Made by a program: the position numbers and the translations under genes. The notes under the pieces are model-generated. The model was not told the DNA's origin. It ran no database searches and was given only the letters and a program-made list of their open reading frames with translations. Source: Sorangium cellulosum So0157-2 (GTDB lineage: Bacteria > Myxococcota_A > Polyangia > Polyangiales > Polyangiaceae). Taken from it: a DNA stretch of 64,000 nt. Each line of letters opens with the position of its first letter. Positions within the stretch are counted from its first letter, which is position 1. The stretch is from the NCBI RefSeq assembly GCF_000418325.1, contig NC_021658.1, positions 2,914,001 to 2,978,000 on the forward strand, read 5' to 3'. Of the stretch, positions 19,233 through 27,757 are shown one piece after another.

Positions 19233-19952
19233 ATGCCCCGATCCGTTCGCCCGCGGACGGAGCGGCTCCGCACCGAGGCGCTCCTGGTCCGGCGTGTCCC
19301 CTTCGGTGAAGCCGATCTCCTGGTCGGGCTCTTCACCGAGCAGGCCGGGCTCTTCTCTGCCACCGCGCGCGGCGCGCGCCGCTCGGCGAAGCGCTTCCCG
19401 GCGCTCGAGCCGATGCACCTCTTGCGTGTGACCCTGGAGGTCCGCCCCGGCGCCGAGCTGGCCCAGCTCACCGAGGCCGCGATCGAGCGCCCGCGGCTGC
19501 GGCTCGCGGGGGATCTCGGGCGCCTCGAGGTCGCGGGGCGAGCGCTGCGCTGGGTGCGCGAGATCGCGCCCGCGCACACCGCCGAGCGGGCGGCGTGGCG
19601 CGAGCTGAACCAGCTCCTCGATCGGCTCGACGAGGAGTCCGTGGCGCCGCCTCAGGCGCTCCTGGCGGAGACCGGCCTGCGCCTCTTGGCCGCCTTCGGC
19701 TGGGGTCTCGAGCTCACGCAGTGCGTCCGGTGCGGGCGCGCTTGCGACGCGACGCAGTCGGCCCACGCCGATCCGGCGCGCGGCGGCCTCGTGTGCCGTA
19801 CGTGCGGCGGCGGCCCGCTCTTGCTGCGCCCCGAGCCGCGGGAGCGCCTGCTCGCCGCGATGCTCGGCGGGACGCCGATCCCGGAGGAGGACGTCCCGAT
19901 CGCGCTCGACCTGGTCGAGGGCGCGCTCACCGCGCACGCGAGCGGCAGCTAG
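19233..19952 (+). CDS. recO: DNA repair protein RecO
   Basis: RecF-pathway mediator that anneals strands and loads RecA on SSB-coated DNA. The 239-aa product has the N-terminal OB fold (TEALLVRRVPFGEADLLVGLFTEQAG, ARGARRS), the central helical domain (LLAAFGWG) and a zinc finger with four cysteines (CVRC near 165 and CRTC near 188). Length is normal. It is the last gene of the plus-strand run and is followed by a strong hairpin. Confidence 0.92.
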   Translation: MPRSVRPRTERLRTEALLVRRVPFGEADLLVGLFTEQAGLFSATARGARRSAKRFPALEPMHLLRVTLEVRPGAELAQLTEAAIERPRLRLAGDLGRLEVAGRALRWVREIAPAHTAERAAWRELNQLLDRLDEESVAPPQALLAETGLRLLAAFGWGLELTQCVRCGRACDATQSAHADPARGGLVCRTCGGGPLLLRPEPRERLLAAMLGGTPIPEEDVPIALDLVEGALTAHASGS

Positions 19953-20006
19953 TCTCGCAGGTCAGAACTCCCGCCAGGGATCTGCATCGCGAGCAATGGA
20001 GAAATA

Positions 20007-20083
20007 AACGCCAAGGCGCAAAGGCGCAAAGGCGCAAAACTACAAATCTTTTTTGCGTCTTTGCGTCTTTGCGCCTTGGCGTT
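20007..20083. terminator. Long near-perfect hairpin between convergent genes
   Basis: The arms 20007-20039 and 20049-20083 pair over 33 bases with only two G-T positions, leaving a loop of about nine bases. Each arm is built from repeats of a GGCGCAAA / TTTGCG theme, and a run of six T starts the right arm. It lies between recO (+) and a metallophosphoesterase gene (-), so it probably ends transcription from both sides. Its A/T-rich, repeat-built composition is unlike the surrounding DNA. Confidence 0.75.
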
Positions 20084-20143
20084 GAACTCTCCCTCCGGAT
20101 CCCTGGCCGGACCTCTGGCGGGCGGAACTAGGTCGTCAGCGCC

Positions 20144-21316
20144 TCACGCCACCGCAGTCCAGAAGCGGCTCACCGCGCGCGGCGCGTCCGGCGGCCCCTC
20201 GATCTCCACGTACGGCCTGCCGGGCGCGGTGCGCGGGAACGAGAAGCTGCCGGTGTTCGCGTACCCGTCGCCGAGCGCTTCCTTGTGCGTGTGACCGAAG
20301 ACCACCAGCTTCGCGCCGGTCGTCGTCGCCACGCGGCCGGCGCTCTCGGCCAGCCGCTCCGCGACCGTGCCGACGTAGCGGTTGTGGCCGCTCGCCCAGC
20401 TCACGCCCATCAGCAGCGCGCCGAGGCTCAGCGCCGCGGCGCCGGTCTCCCGCGCGCCCAGGCCGAGCGCCGCGACCCCCGCGCCCATCGACAGCGTCGC
20501 GATCACGCGATCGAAGTACAGCCGCGTGAAGGTGCTCGCCGCGCTCTCGAGCGTCGGCGTGGCCGCGAGCCCGAGGAGCTCGTCGGCCATGGCGCGCGGC
20601 ACCCCGAGCTCGTGCGCGAACCGCTCGACGACCTCGGCCCCCACCGCCGCTTCGCCCCGCGCGCGGTAGAGCGGCCCGCTCTTCAGCATCGCGCCGATCG
20701 CCGCGTGGAAGTAGCGGTAGATGACGTACGGCGCGCGGGGGCCGTACCAGGTGAACGCCGAGAGGAACAGCCGGAGCGGCGTCTGGTCGTTCGCCTGCAG
20801 ATAGCGGTGCGCGCCGGTCGGCGCGATGAACTCCTCGACGAAGTGGACGCCGAGGCTGCGCTCGCCGACCACGAGCGGGTGCGCAGGGGCGTTGTCCGGG
20901 TCGTACAGGTGCCCGTGCTCGATGTGGATCGCCCCCTCGCGGAAGAACCAGGGCGTCGTCCGGATCCGCGACCGGGCCTCGCCGGTCAGCTCGAGCGCCT
21001 CACCGAGCGCCTGCGGGAAGTCGGGCGCCCCGACCTCGGCGTCGTGGTTGCCCCCCGCGAGCCAGAGCTCGCCGCCCCGGTCGAGGTGCTCGGCGAGCGC
21101 CGCCCGCGCGGTCGGGTGCGCGAAGAGCGCCTCGCGCAGCGCGCGCGGTCGCGGCATCCAGGGCGACTCGGACGAGAGATCGAACAGATCGCCCGCGACC
21201 ACGATGCGGGCCCCCGGGTGGGCCGCCACGAACCGGGCGAGATCGGCGGTCACGTCGCCCGGCGTCTGGCGCACGAGGTGGAGATCGGCGAGGACGACCG
21301 TGCGGCGCTGCGTCAT
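20144..21316 (-). CDS. Calcineurin-like metallophosphoesterase
   Basis: A 390-aa member of the binuclear metallophosphoesterase superfamily. The metal-ligand motifs are in order: DLH (VVLADLHLV, residues 9-11), GDLFDL (about 43-48), GGNHD (about 87-91), HGHLYDPDN and a final FGHTHKEAL. A predicted pair of hydrophobic helices (SMGAGVAALGLG, ALSLGALLMGVSW) interrupts the fold before the last motif, so the enzyme may be membrane-associated. Substrate is unknown. It converges on recO across the long hairpin. Confidence 0.82.
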   Translation of the reverse strand: MTQRRTVVLADLHLVRQTPGDVTADLARFVAAHPGARIVVAGDLFDLSSESPWMPRPRALREALFAHPTARAALAEHLDRGGELWLAGGNHDAEVGAPDFPQALGEALELTGEARSRIRTTPWFFREGAIHIEHGHLYDPDNAPAHPLVVGERSLGVHFVEEFIAPTGAHRYLQANDQTPLRLFLSAFTWYGPRAPYVIYRYFHAAIGAMLKSGPLYRARGEAAVGAEVVERFAHELGVPRAMADELLGLAATPTLESAASTFTRLYFDRVIATLSMGAGVAALGLGARETGAAALSLGALLMGVSWASGHNRYVGTVAERLAESAGRVATTTGAKLVVFGHTHKEALGDGYANTGSFSFPRTAPGRPYVEIEGPPDAPRAVSRFWTAVA

Positions 21317-21477
21317 AACCCTCTCTATTCACCACGTCCGTCCGGGCGCTGCAACTCGCCGCCCGTTGCGCGATCTCGCCCGGACGGAGGTCGCGGCGTG
21401 CGAGCTCAGCGCTGGGTATCGGCATCGGCATCGCGGACACGTCCCTCCTGGGCTCGACGCCCACGCCGACGCGTCCC

Positions 21478-21909
21478 ATGCAAGCATGTATGGAAGGCTC
21501 GGAGCGGACGCGACCTTCGGCACAGCGGGTGAGCGGCGGGTTGCTCGCGGAGATCACCCGCGCGTTGAAGGGCAAGGACATCGAGGCCCTCTCCCGGATC
21601 TACGCCGACGACGCGGTGATCGAGGAGGTGAGCGGCCGGCATCCTCCGGCCCATCCCAACGTCACCACCGGGAGGCAGGCGATCCTGGAGCGGCTCCAGG
21701 AGGACCTCTTCCGGGATCCGGTCTCGGGCTGGGCGCGCCAGCTGGACGCGGCGGAGATCCTGGACGGCATCGAGACCGACGACGGGCTGGCGTTCACGGA
21801 GGTGCGGGTCTACGCCGCGGGCGACAGGGTCGTCGCGCAGCACCTCGCCCGCAAGAGGAACGGCCTCATCGGCCACGATCGCGTCGTCGTCGCCTGGGAC
21901 GCGGAGTGA
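21478..21909 (+). CDS. SnoaL-like / NTF2-fold protein
   Basis: A 143-aa protein with the usual NTF2-like order: helices (GLLAEITRALKGKDIEALSRIYADDAVIEE) then strands with a central GRQAILERL helix and ending HDRVVVAW. Such proteins include small-molecule isomerases, ketosteroid-like enzymes and non-catalytic binding domains; no active-site set identifies a substrate here. ATG 21478 is used; ATG 21490 or a GTG further in are possible. Flanked by a metallophosphoesterase gene and hemH, with no obvious operon. Confidence 0.6.
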   Translation: MQACMEGSERTRPSAQRVSGGLLAEITRALKGKDIEALSRIYADDAVIEEVSGRHPPAHPNVTTGRQAILERLQEDLFRDPVSGWARQLDAAEILDGIETDDGLAFTEVRVYAAGDRVVAQHLARKRNGLIGHDRVVVAWDAE

Positions 21910-21989
21910 GCCGCTGCGATGCGCCGGCGGCGCCGCCGCGCGCCGTCGACGCCGGCGCTGCCCGCGCGGCGGCGATGTAGAGTGGCGCC

Positions 21990-22892
21990 GTGACCACCGC
22001 CGTCCTCCTCAGCTGCCACGGGACCGTCGAGCGGCTCGACGATCTGCCGGCGTTCCTCGCCAACATCCGCCGCGGGCGGCCCGCCCCGCCGGAGCTGATC
22101 GAGGAGGTGCGGCGCCGCTTCGAGAGGATCGGCGGCTCGCCGCTCATGCGCATCACGCAGGCGCAGGCGGACGCGCTCGCCGCGCGGCTCGGCCTCCCGG
22201 TCGCGATCGCGGGGCGCCTCTTTCATCCGTACCCCGGCGAGGTGCTCGCGTCGCTCCACGCGAGCGGCGTGCGCCGAGTCGTCTCGCTGCCGCTCGCGCC
22301 GCAGTCCGTCGACGTCTACCACGCCGTGGTCCGCGACGCGGCCGCGAAGCAAGGCGGCGTGGAGGTCCGGTGCGTGCCCGCGTGGGGGCTCGAGCCCGCG
22401 CTGATCGACGCCTTCGTCGAGGTGATCGACGAGGCGCTCGCGCGCTTCCCCGAGGAGCATCGGGCGCGCGTGGCGGTGATCCTCTCGGCCCACAGCTTGC
22501 CGCAGCGGATCATCGACGCGGGCGATCCGTACGAGCGCCAGTTCCGCGCGATGGCCGCCGAGGTCGAGCGCCGGGTCGCGCCCCGGGGCAACCCGGTGCT
22601 CGTCGCGTTCCAGAGCCAGGGCATGACCGGCGACGCCTGGCTCGGCCCGGATCTCCGGTCGACGTTCGAGGCGCTCGCCGCGCGCGGCGCGCGCGAGGCG
22701 CTGGTCGCGCCGATCGGCTTCGTCGCGGACCACGTCGAGACCCTCTACGATCTCGACGTGGAGGCGCACGTCATCGCCCGGGAGGCGGGCCTCGTCCGGC
22801 TCGAGCGGGCGCCGGCCGTGAACACGCGGCCGCGCTTCATCGACGCCCTGGAGGCGCTCGTCCGCCGCGAGCTCGCGCCCGCCGCGCCCTAG
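21990..22892 (+). CDS. hemH: Ferrochelatase
   Basis: Class II chelatase inserting Fe2+ into a porphyrin, the last or next-to-last step of haem synthesis. The 300-aa product keeps the metal-site His of the family (ILSAHSLPQ, H168) and the conserved acidic residue of GFVADHVETLYDLD (E250). The N-terminal segment VLLSCHGTVERLDDLPAFLANIRRG matches the LxxxGGP region in diverged form. Length fits a compact ferrochelatase. Start is GTG 21990 after GTAGAGTG. No other haem genes lie nearby. Confidence 0.85.
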   Translation: MTTAVLLSCHGTVERLDDLPAFLANIRRGRPAPPELIEEVRRRFERIGGSPLMRITQAQADALAARLGLPVAIAGRLFHPYPGEVLASLHASGVRRVVSLPLAPQSVDVYHAVVRDAAAKQGGVEVRCVPAWGLEPALIDAFVEVIDEALARFPEEHRARVAVILSAHSLPQRIIDAGDPYERQFRAMAAEVERRVAPRGNPVLVAFQSQGMTGDAWLGPDLRSTFEALAARGAREALVAPIGFVADHVETLYDLDVEAHVIAREAGLVRLERAPAVNTRPRFIDALEALVRRELAPAAP

Positions 22893-22904
22893 GCCGCCGC
22901 CGGC

Positions 22905-23720
22905 TCAGCCGCCCGAGCGCCGGCCCTTGCGCGGGAGCCGCGCGACGGCCGCGTTGAGCAGCCCCGGCGCGTACCGCGCGAGCGACACCCCGAGCTTGGC
23001 GTGGCCGGTGACGATCGCCTCGGCGCGGCGCGCGGCGATGGCGTCCATGATCTGCCGCGCCGCCGTGGGCGTCGGCATGATGAGCCAGCGCGGCACCGGC
23101 TCCCGGGCGCCGTCGACGAGCTTGCCCGCGTTGTCGATCCGGCGGATCTCGCTCTCGACGAACCCCGGGGCGACGTGCGTGACCGCGACGCCGTCGGCGT
23201 GGAGCTCGGCGCGCAGCGTCTCGGCGAGGGCGCGCACCGCGAACTTGCTCATGGTGTACGCGCCCATCGTGGGGAACGCGACGTAGCCGCTCGCGCTGCC
23301 CATCAGCGCGACGCCGCCGCGCGCGCGCTTGAGCTCCGGCAGCGCGGCCTTCACGGTGCGCAGCGCGCCGAAGACGTTCGTCTCGAGCTGCCGGCGGACG
23401 TCGTCGAGCGAGAGGTCCTCGACGCGGCCCATCACGCCGAACCCCGCGTTCGCGATGGCGACGTCGAGCCGCCCGAACGCCTCGATCGCCTGCGCGACGG
23501 CGCGCTCCACGTCGCCGTCGCGCGTGACGTCGCACGCGGCCGCGATCGCCTCGCCGCCGGACGCCCGGAGCTCGCCGGCGAGCGCCTCGAGCCGCTCGGT
23601 CCGCCGGGCCGCGAGGACGACGCGCCCGCCGCGCCGGGCGACCTCCCGGGCGAGCGCCTCGCCGATGCCCGACGACGCGCCCGTGATCAGGACGACCTGC
23701 CCTGCAAGCCTGCTCGCCAT
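22905..23720 (-). CDS. Short-chain dehydrogenase/reductase
   Basis: A 271-aa classical SDR: cofactor loop ITGASSGIGEALA, the NAG motif IANAGFG, catalytic Ser in GSASGYVAF and the YxxxK pair YTMSKFA. An Arg pair after strand 2 (AARRTERL) suggests NADP(H). The C-terminal ~35 residues are basic (ARLPRKGRRSGG). ATG 23720 starts at MASRLAGQ; a frame extension to 23783 is Arg-rich and probably not coding. Converges on hemH with only 12 bases between stops. Substrate unknown. Confidence 0.85.
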   Translation of the reverse strand: MASRLAGQVVLITGASSGIGEALAREVARRGGRVVLAARRTERLEALAGELRASGGEAIAAACDVTRDGDVERAVAQAIEAFGRLDVAIANAGFGVMGRVEDLSLDDVRRQLETNVFGALRTVKAALPELKRARGGVALMGSASGYVAFPTMGAYTMSKFAVRALAETLRAELHADGVAVTHVAPGFVESEIRRIDNAGKLVDGAREPVPRWLIMPTPTAARQIMDAIAARRAEAIVTGHAKLGVSLARYAPGLLNAAVARLPRKGRRSGG

Positions 23721-23931
23721 GGCCCCTCGCATACCACGATCGCGCGGCGGCCGACGCTGGCGCGCCCTCGGCCGCTCGCTCATGCTCGGCCTTCCTCCTC
23801 TCGGCTAGGATGGGCTTGCCCGGCTCGACCGGGCGCCGCATTCCCAGCGGGAACTCTCGACGAATCACGCACGGCGCACGTGCGGTGACGTACGACTGCG
23901 AACGATGGCGCACGGTTGCGCACGGGGTCTC

Positions 23932-26742
23932 ATGCGAAGCCACTCGATCCGCCGCTCTCTCGCCGCCCTCCTCGTCGCCGCCGCCTGCGCGGCCCAGGCT
24001 CCCGCGTCCGCGGAGCCGCCCCCTTCGCTCGCGCGCGCCGAGGCGCTCGTCGCGCAGGGGGATTACGCCGGCGCCGAGAAGGTCCTCCTCGCGCTCCAGG
24101 GGAAGGAGCGCGCCGCCGCGCTGCTCACGAAGGCGCGGATCGAGCTCGCGACGGGCCGCTACGACGACGCGGCGAAGACCGCGAAGGCGGCCGCCGCGCT
24201 CGGCAGGGAGGCGAAGATCGCGGCCGCGCCGCTCAGGGCCGAGGCGCTCGCGCGCCGCGGGAAGGTGGCCGAGGCGATCGCGGCGGCGCGCGAGGTCGAG
24301 CGGGAGGACGAGGCCCGCCGCGCGCGGCTCTTGCTCGGCGAGCTCTTGATCCAGTCGGGCAAGCGGGGCGAGGCGCGCGCGCCGCTGATGACGATCATCG
24401 ACGACTACAACGACGACAAGATCACCGCGAACGACGCGGAGGGCCTGTCGCTGGTCGGGCGCGCGGCGCACCTGCTCCGGAGCGCGCGCGACGCGAACGA
24501 CGCGTTCAACGCGGCCGAGAAGGTCGGCGGCAAGCAGCGGGTCGAGACGTTGCTCTGGCGGGCGGAGCTGTTCCTCGACAAGTACGACCCCGGCCACGCC
24601 GGCCAGGTGGTGAAGGAGGCGCTCAAGCTCGCCCCGAAGGACCCGATGGCCCACGTCGCGATGGCGCGCGTGAAGCTCGACAGCGCGCTCGACTTCGGCG
24701 GCGCCGACAGCGAGGTCGCGCAGGCGCTCTCGGTGAACCCGAACCTCGCCGAGGCCTACTTCGTGCGCGCCGGGCTCGCGCTCCGCGACATGGACATCGA
24801 CGCCGCGGACGCCGCGGCCGATCGCGGCCTCCAGGTGAACCCGGGCGATCTGGAGCTGCTCTCGATCAAGGCGGCGGGCCGGTTCCTCGCCGACGACGCG
24901 GCCGGCTTCGAGGCGCTCAAGGCGAAGGTGCTCGGCCTGAACCCGGAGTTCTCTCGGTTCTTCCAGATCGTCGGCGAGTTCGCGGAGTGGGAGCACCGCT
25001 ACGACGACATCGTCAAGATGATGGGGGAGGCGACGCGGGTCGATGCGAACGACGCGAAGGCGCACGCCACGCTGGGGCTGAACCTGATCCGCGCCGGCGA
25101 CGAGAAGAGCGGCCTCCAGGCGCTCCAGAGGGCGTGGGACAAGGATCGCTTCAACGTCCGGGTCTTCAACACGCTGAACCTCTACGAGAAGGACATCGCC
25201 ACCCAGTACGTGACCGTGGAGGGGCAGACGTTCCGCGTCCGCTACCACAAGCAGGAGCGGGCGATCCTCGAGCGGTACGTGCCGCGGATGCTCGAGGAGG
25301 CCTGGGGCTCGATGGTGAAGCGTTACGGTTTCACGCCGAAGGTGCCGGTCTCGATCGAGCTCTACGCGTCGACGGAGAACTTCAGCGTGAGGACGAGCGG
25401 CCTGCCCAACGTGGGCATCCAGGGCGTCTGCTTCGGCCAGACGCTGGCCGCGCTGAGCCCGGCGGCGGCGGAGTTCAACTGGGGCAACGTGCTGTGGCAC
25501 GAGCTCGGGCACGTCTTCGCGATCCAGCTCTCGAAGAACCACGTCCCGCGCTGGTTCACCGAGGGGCTGAGCGAGTACGAGACGATCGTGCGGCGGCCGG
25601 AGTGGCACCGCGAGGAAGATCCGGCGCTGTTCGCCGCGCTGAAGGGCGGGAGGATCCCGGCGGTGGCGGGGTTCAACCGGGCCTTCACGCACGTCGACGA
25701 CATCTCGGACGTGACGATGGCGTACTTCGCGGCGAGCCAGATCGTGGTCTTCATGGTCGAGGAGTTCGGCTTCTCGAAGGTCGTGTCGATGTTGCCGCGG
25801 TGGGCCGCGGGCAAGCGCACGCCGGAGGTCGTGAAGGAGTCGCTCGGCGTCGGCACCGAGGAGCTGGATCGGCGCTTCCGCGCGTGGCTGAAGCCGCGCC
25901 TCGAGCGCTACGAGAAGCAGTACGTCCCCGATCTCCAGGCGCCGCCGCTCGACGACGCGCGCAAGGCGGCGGCGCGCGCTCCGAAGGACGCGAGGCGGCT
26001 TGTCGAGCTCGCGCTCGCGCTGGACAAGGACGGTCAGCACCAGGAGTCCGAGGCGGTGCTCGCCGAGGCGCTCCGGGTGGACCCGAAGCAGCCGGACGCG
26101 AACTACCTCAAGGTGCGCGCGGCGTTCGGCGCGAAGAGGCTCGACGAGGCGGCGAGGCTCTTGGGCAAGATGGTCGCCGACGGCCACGACGGCTACGTCG
26201 TGCGGATGAAGCTGGCGGATCTGGCCGAGCTGAAGAAGGACGCGGCGAGGATGAAGGCGAACCTCGAGGCGGCGTCGCGGCTGGATCCCACGCAGGCGGA
26301 GCCGCTCCAGGGGCTCTACGACCTCGCGCGCCGGCAGAAGGACGCGGCGGGCGAGCTCGCGGCGCTGCGGCGGCTCTCGCTGCTCGACCAGCACGATCGC
26401 CGGGTCTGGCGGCGGCTGCTGCGGCTGCTCGTGGAGCGCGGCGCGTGGGAGGAGGCGCGCAAGGTCGGCGAGAGCGCGATCTACGTCGACGTGGCGAACC
26501 CGGAGATCCACCGGCTCTACGCGCGGGCGCTGGCGCGCACGGGGCGGCACGTGTCGGCGATCTACGAGCTGAACAGCGCGCTGCTCGCCGGGGCGAGGGC
26601 GGGGGACGCGGCGGAGATCTACGGGGAGCTCGCCAAGGCGTACGCGAAGATGAAGCAGGACGACTACGCGAAGCAGGCGCTCGAGTACCAGAAGGCGATG
26701 CGGGGGGCGTCGCCGCCTGCGCCGCGGGCGATGCCGGATTGA
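23932..26742 (+). CDS. Large TPR protein with gluzincin (peptidase MA-like) domain
   Basis: A 936-aa exported protein. After a signal peptide (RSLAALLVAAACAAQAPASA) come about 400 residues of TPR-like repeats, then a metallopeptidase domain with HELGH at 523-527 and the downstream Glu in WFTEGLSEYE, the gluzincin ligand pattern, and then another set of TPR-like repeats to the C-terminus (DARRLVELALALDKDGQHQESEAVLAEALR onwards). The arrangement resembles peptidase-MA proteins of myxobacteria; substrate is unknown. ATG 23932 is preferred because the signal peptide begins there; ATG 23905 would add nine residues. Confidence 0.75.
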   Translation: MRSHSIRRSLAALLVAAACAAQAPASAEPPPSLARAEALVAQGDYAGAEKVLLALQGKERAAALLTKARIELATGRYDDAAKTAKAAAALGREAKIAAAPLRAEALARRGKVAEAIAAAREVEREDEARRARLLLGELLIQSGKRGEARAPLMTIIDDYNDDKITANDAEGLSLVGRAAHLLRSARDANDAFNAAEKVGGKQRVETLLWRAELFLDKYDPGHAGQVVKEALKLAPKDPMAHVAMARVKLDSALDFGGADSEVAQALSVNPNLAEAYFVRAGLALRDMDIDAADAAADRGLQVNPGDLELLSIKAAGRFLADDAAGFEALKAKVLGLNPEFSRFFQIVGEFAEWEHRYDDIVKMMGEATRVDANDAKAHATLGLNLIRAGDEKSGLQALQRAWDKDRFNVRVFNTLNLYEKDIATQYVTVEGQTFRVRYHKQERAILERYVPRMLEEAWGSMVKRYGFTPKVPVSIELYASTENFSVRTSGLPNVGIQGVCFGQTLAALSPAAAEFNWGNVLWHELGHVFAIQLSKNHVPRWFTEGLSEYETIVRRPEWHREEDPALFAALKGGRIPAVAGFNRAFTHVDDISDVTMAYFAASQIVVFMVEEFGFSKVVSMLPRWAAGKRTPEVVKESLGVGTEELDRRFRAWLKPRLERYEKQYVPDLQAPPLDDARKAAARAPKDARRLVELALALDKDGQHQESEAVLAEALRVDPKQPDANYLKVRAAFGAKRLDEAARLLGKMVADGHDGYVVRMKLADLAELKKDAARMKANLEAASRLDPTQAEPLQGLYDLARRQKDAAGELAALRRLSLLDQHDRRVWRRLLRLLVERGAWEEARKVGESAIYVDVANPEIHRLYARALARTGRHVSAIYELNSALLAGARAGDAAEIYGELAKAYAKMKQDDYAKQALEYQKAMRGASPPAPRAMPD

Positions 26743-26750
26743 GGGGAGGG

Positions 26751-26776
26751 GCGAGCCCGCTTCGGGGCGCGCTCGC
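26751..26776. terminator. Candidate bidirectional hairpin
   Basis: GCGAGC (26751-26756) pairs with GCTCGC (26771-26776) around a GC-rich interior, between the TPR-metallopeptidase stop and the converging stop of the unknown island gene. No T-run is visible. Confidence 0.35.
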
Positions 26777-26788
26777 TGTTGCGCGCGA

Positions 26789-27757
26789 TCAGCGCTTGCC
26801 GCCGGGCAAGAGCAGGTGCTCGCCGCAATGGCCCACGTACACGACGTGCCGGTCTTCCACGACGTCCGTCCAGACGTGGATGCGCGTGCTGGCGCCGGGC
26901 TTCGCGTGCATGTCGAAGTACTGTTCGCCCCGGCCGGGGACCACGAACGTACGCTGCCTCTTGCAGGTGGGGCTGCGGGCGACCTCGCCGCTCTCCCGGG
27001 ACATCGGGACGCCGCTCGCCTTGTGGTAACGCTCGGCGGCCAGCTCGCGGGATAGCCCTTCGTCGAGCGCTGCGGCGTAGGTTGCGAGGTCCACCAGCGC
27101 GCGAAAGAGGGTGGCTTCCGGGCAGTCGAGGTTCCACCTCCGCGCGGCGTCGCGAGCTCGATCGAGGACGATGAGCCGGCTCTCCTGCTGCGCGGCGGCT
27201 TCGAGCGTCGCGAGGGCGCCGACGAGCCCGCGGGTCGCCAGCTCGCCCAGCCGGTGGAGCGCCTCGGCGCTGCTCCTGAGGTTGTCGACGTCGGCGATCG
27301 CGTCGCCGTATCCGAACCGGTACCTGGGCTGCGAGAGATCGGAGCGGGGATCGAACGACAGCACCCACGGCGCCGTGGAGGGCGCCGAGAGCGCGTGCGC
27401 GGCGAGGTGCCGCATCGCCTCGCGCCGCCACGGAGGCTCGGGAGGAAGCGCGGGGTCGTCCGAGAGCAGGGAGACATCGCGCTCGCTCGGGAGATCGGTC
27501 ACGAACGGGCCGCTGAGCAGCCGGAGCAGCAGCGGGATGAACCGGTTGCGGTCGGCTTCGACGTCGTTGCGGTGCTGGTTGCCCCACGCGATGAACGGAC
27601 CCTCGCCGGTGGCCTGATGCGCGAGCGCCGGGTGCACGTGCATCGGATCGCCCCCGAGGCGTCGCTGCACGTCCTGCAGGGCGACGGCGACCGGGCCGAG
27701 ATCCGCGCGGTAGGCCATCCCTTCGACGAAGTCGTGGTTCAGCAGCACGACCGGCAT
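26789..27757 (-). CDS. Unknown third protein of the DUF262/ATPase operon
   Basis: A 322-aa protein of no family I can name. The N-terminal ~250 residues look alpha/beta and soluble (MPVVLLNHDFVEGMAYRADL; FIPLLLRLLSGPFVTDLP; LFRALVDLATYAAALDEGL). The last ~60 residues form a separate basic beta-rich module (YFDMHAKPG, then RIHVWTDV, then VVYVGHCGEHLLL), with a conserved-looking His and Gly pattern that may be an effector or RNA-binding domain (inference). No signal or membrane segment. ATG 27757 overlaps the ATPase stop by one base (TGATG), so it is translated with the upstream ATPase as the operon's last gene. Base composition is lower in G+C than flanking genes. Confidence 0.65.
   Translation of the reverse strand: MPVVLLNHDFVEGMAYRADLGPVAVALQDVQRRLGGDPMHVHPALAHQATGEGPFIAWGNQHRNDVEADRNRFIPLLLRLLSGPFVTDLPSERDVSLLSDDPALPPEPPWRREAMRHLAAHALSAPSTAPWVLSFDPRSDLSQPRYRFGYGDAIADVDNLRSSAEALHRLGELATRGLVGALATLEAAAQQESRLIVLDRARDAARRWNLDCPEATLFRALVDLATYAAALDEGLSRELAAERYHKASGVPMSRESGEVARSPTCKRQRTFVVPGRGEQYFDMHAKPGASTRIHVWTDVVEDRHVVYVGHCGEHLLLPGGKR

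Noticed and set aside
22837..27477. Very long minus-strand open frame (1546 codons)
   Set aside because: It runs antisense through hemH, on through the SDR gene and through the TPR-metallopeptidase gene. It is Arg/Ala-rich and has no domain; at this GC, antisense frames stay open by chance.
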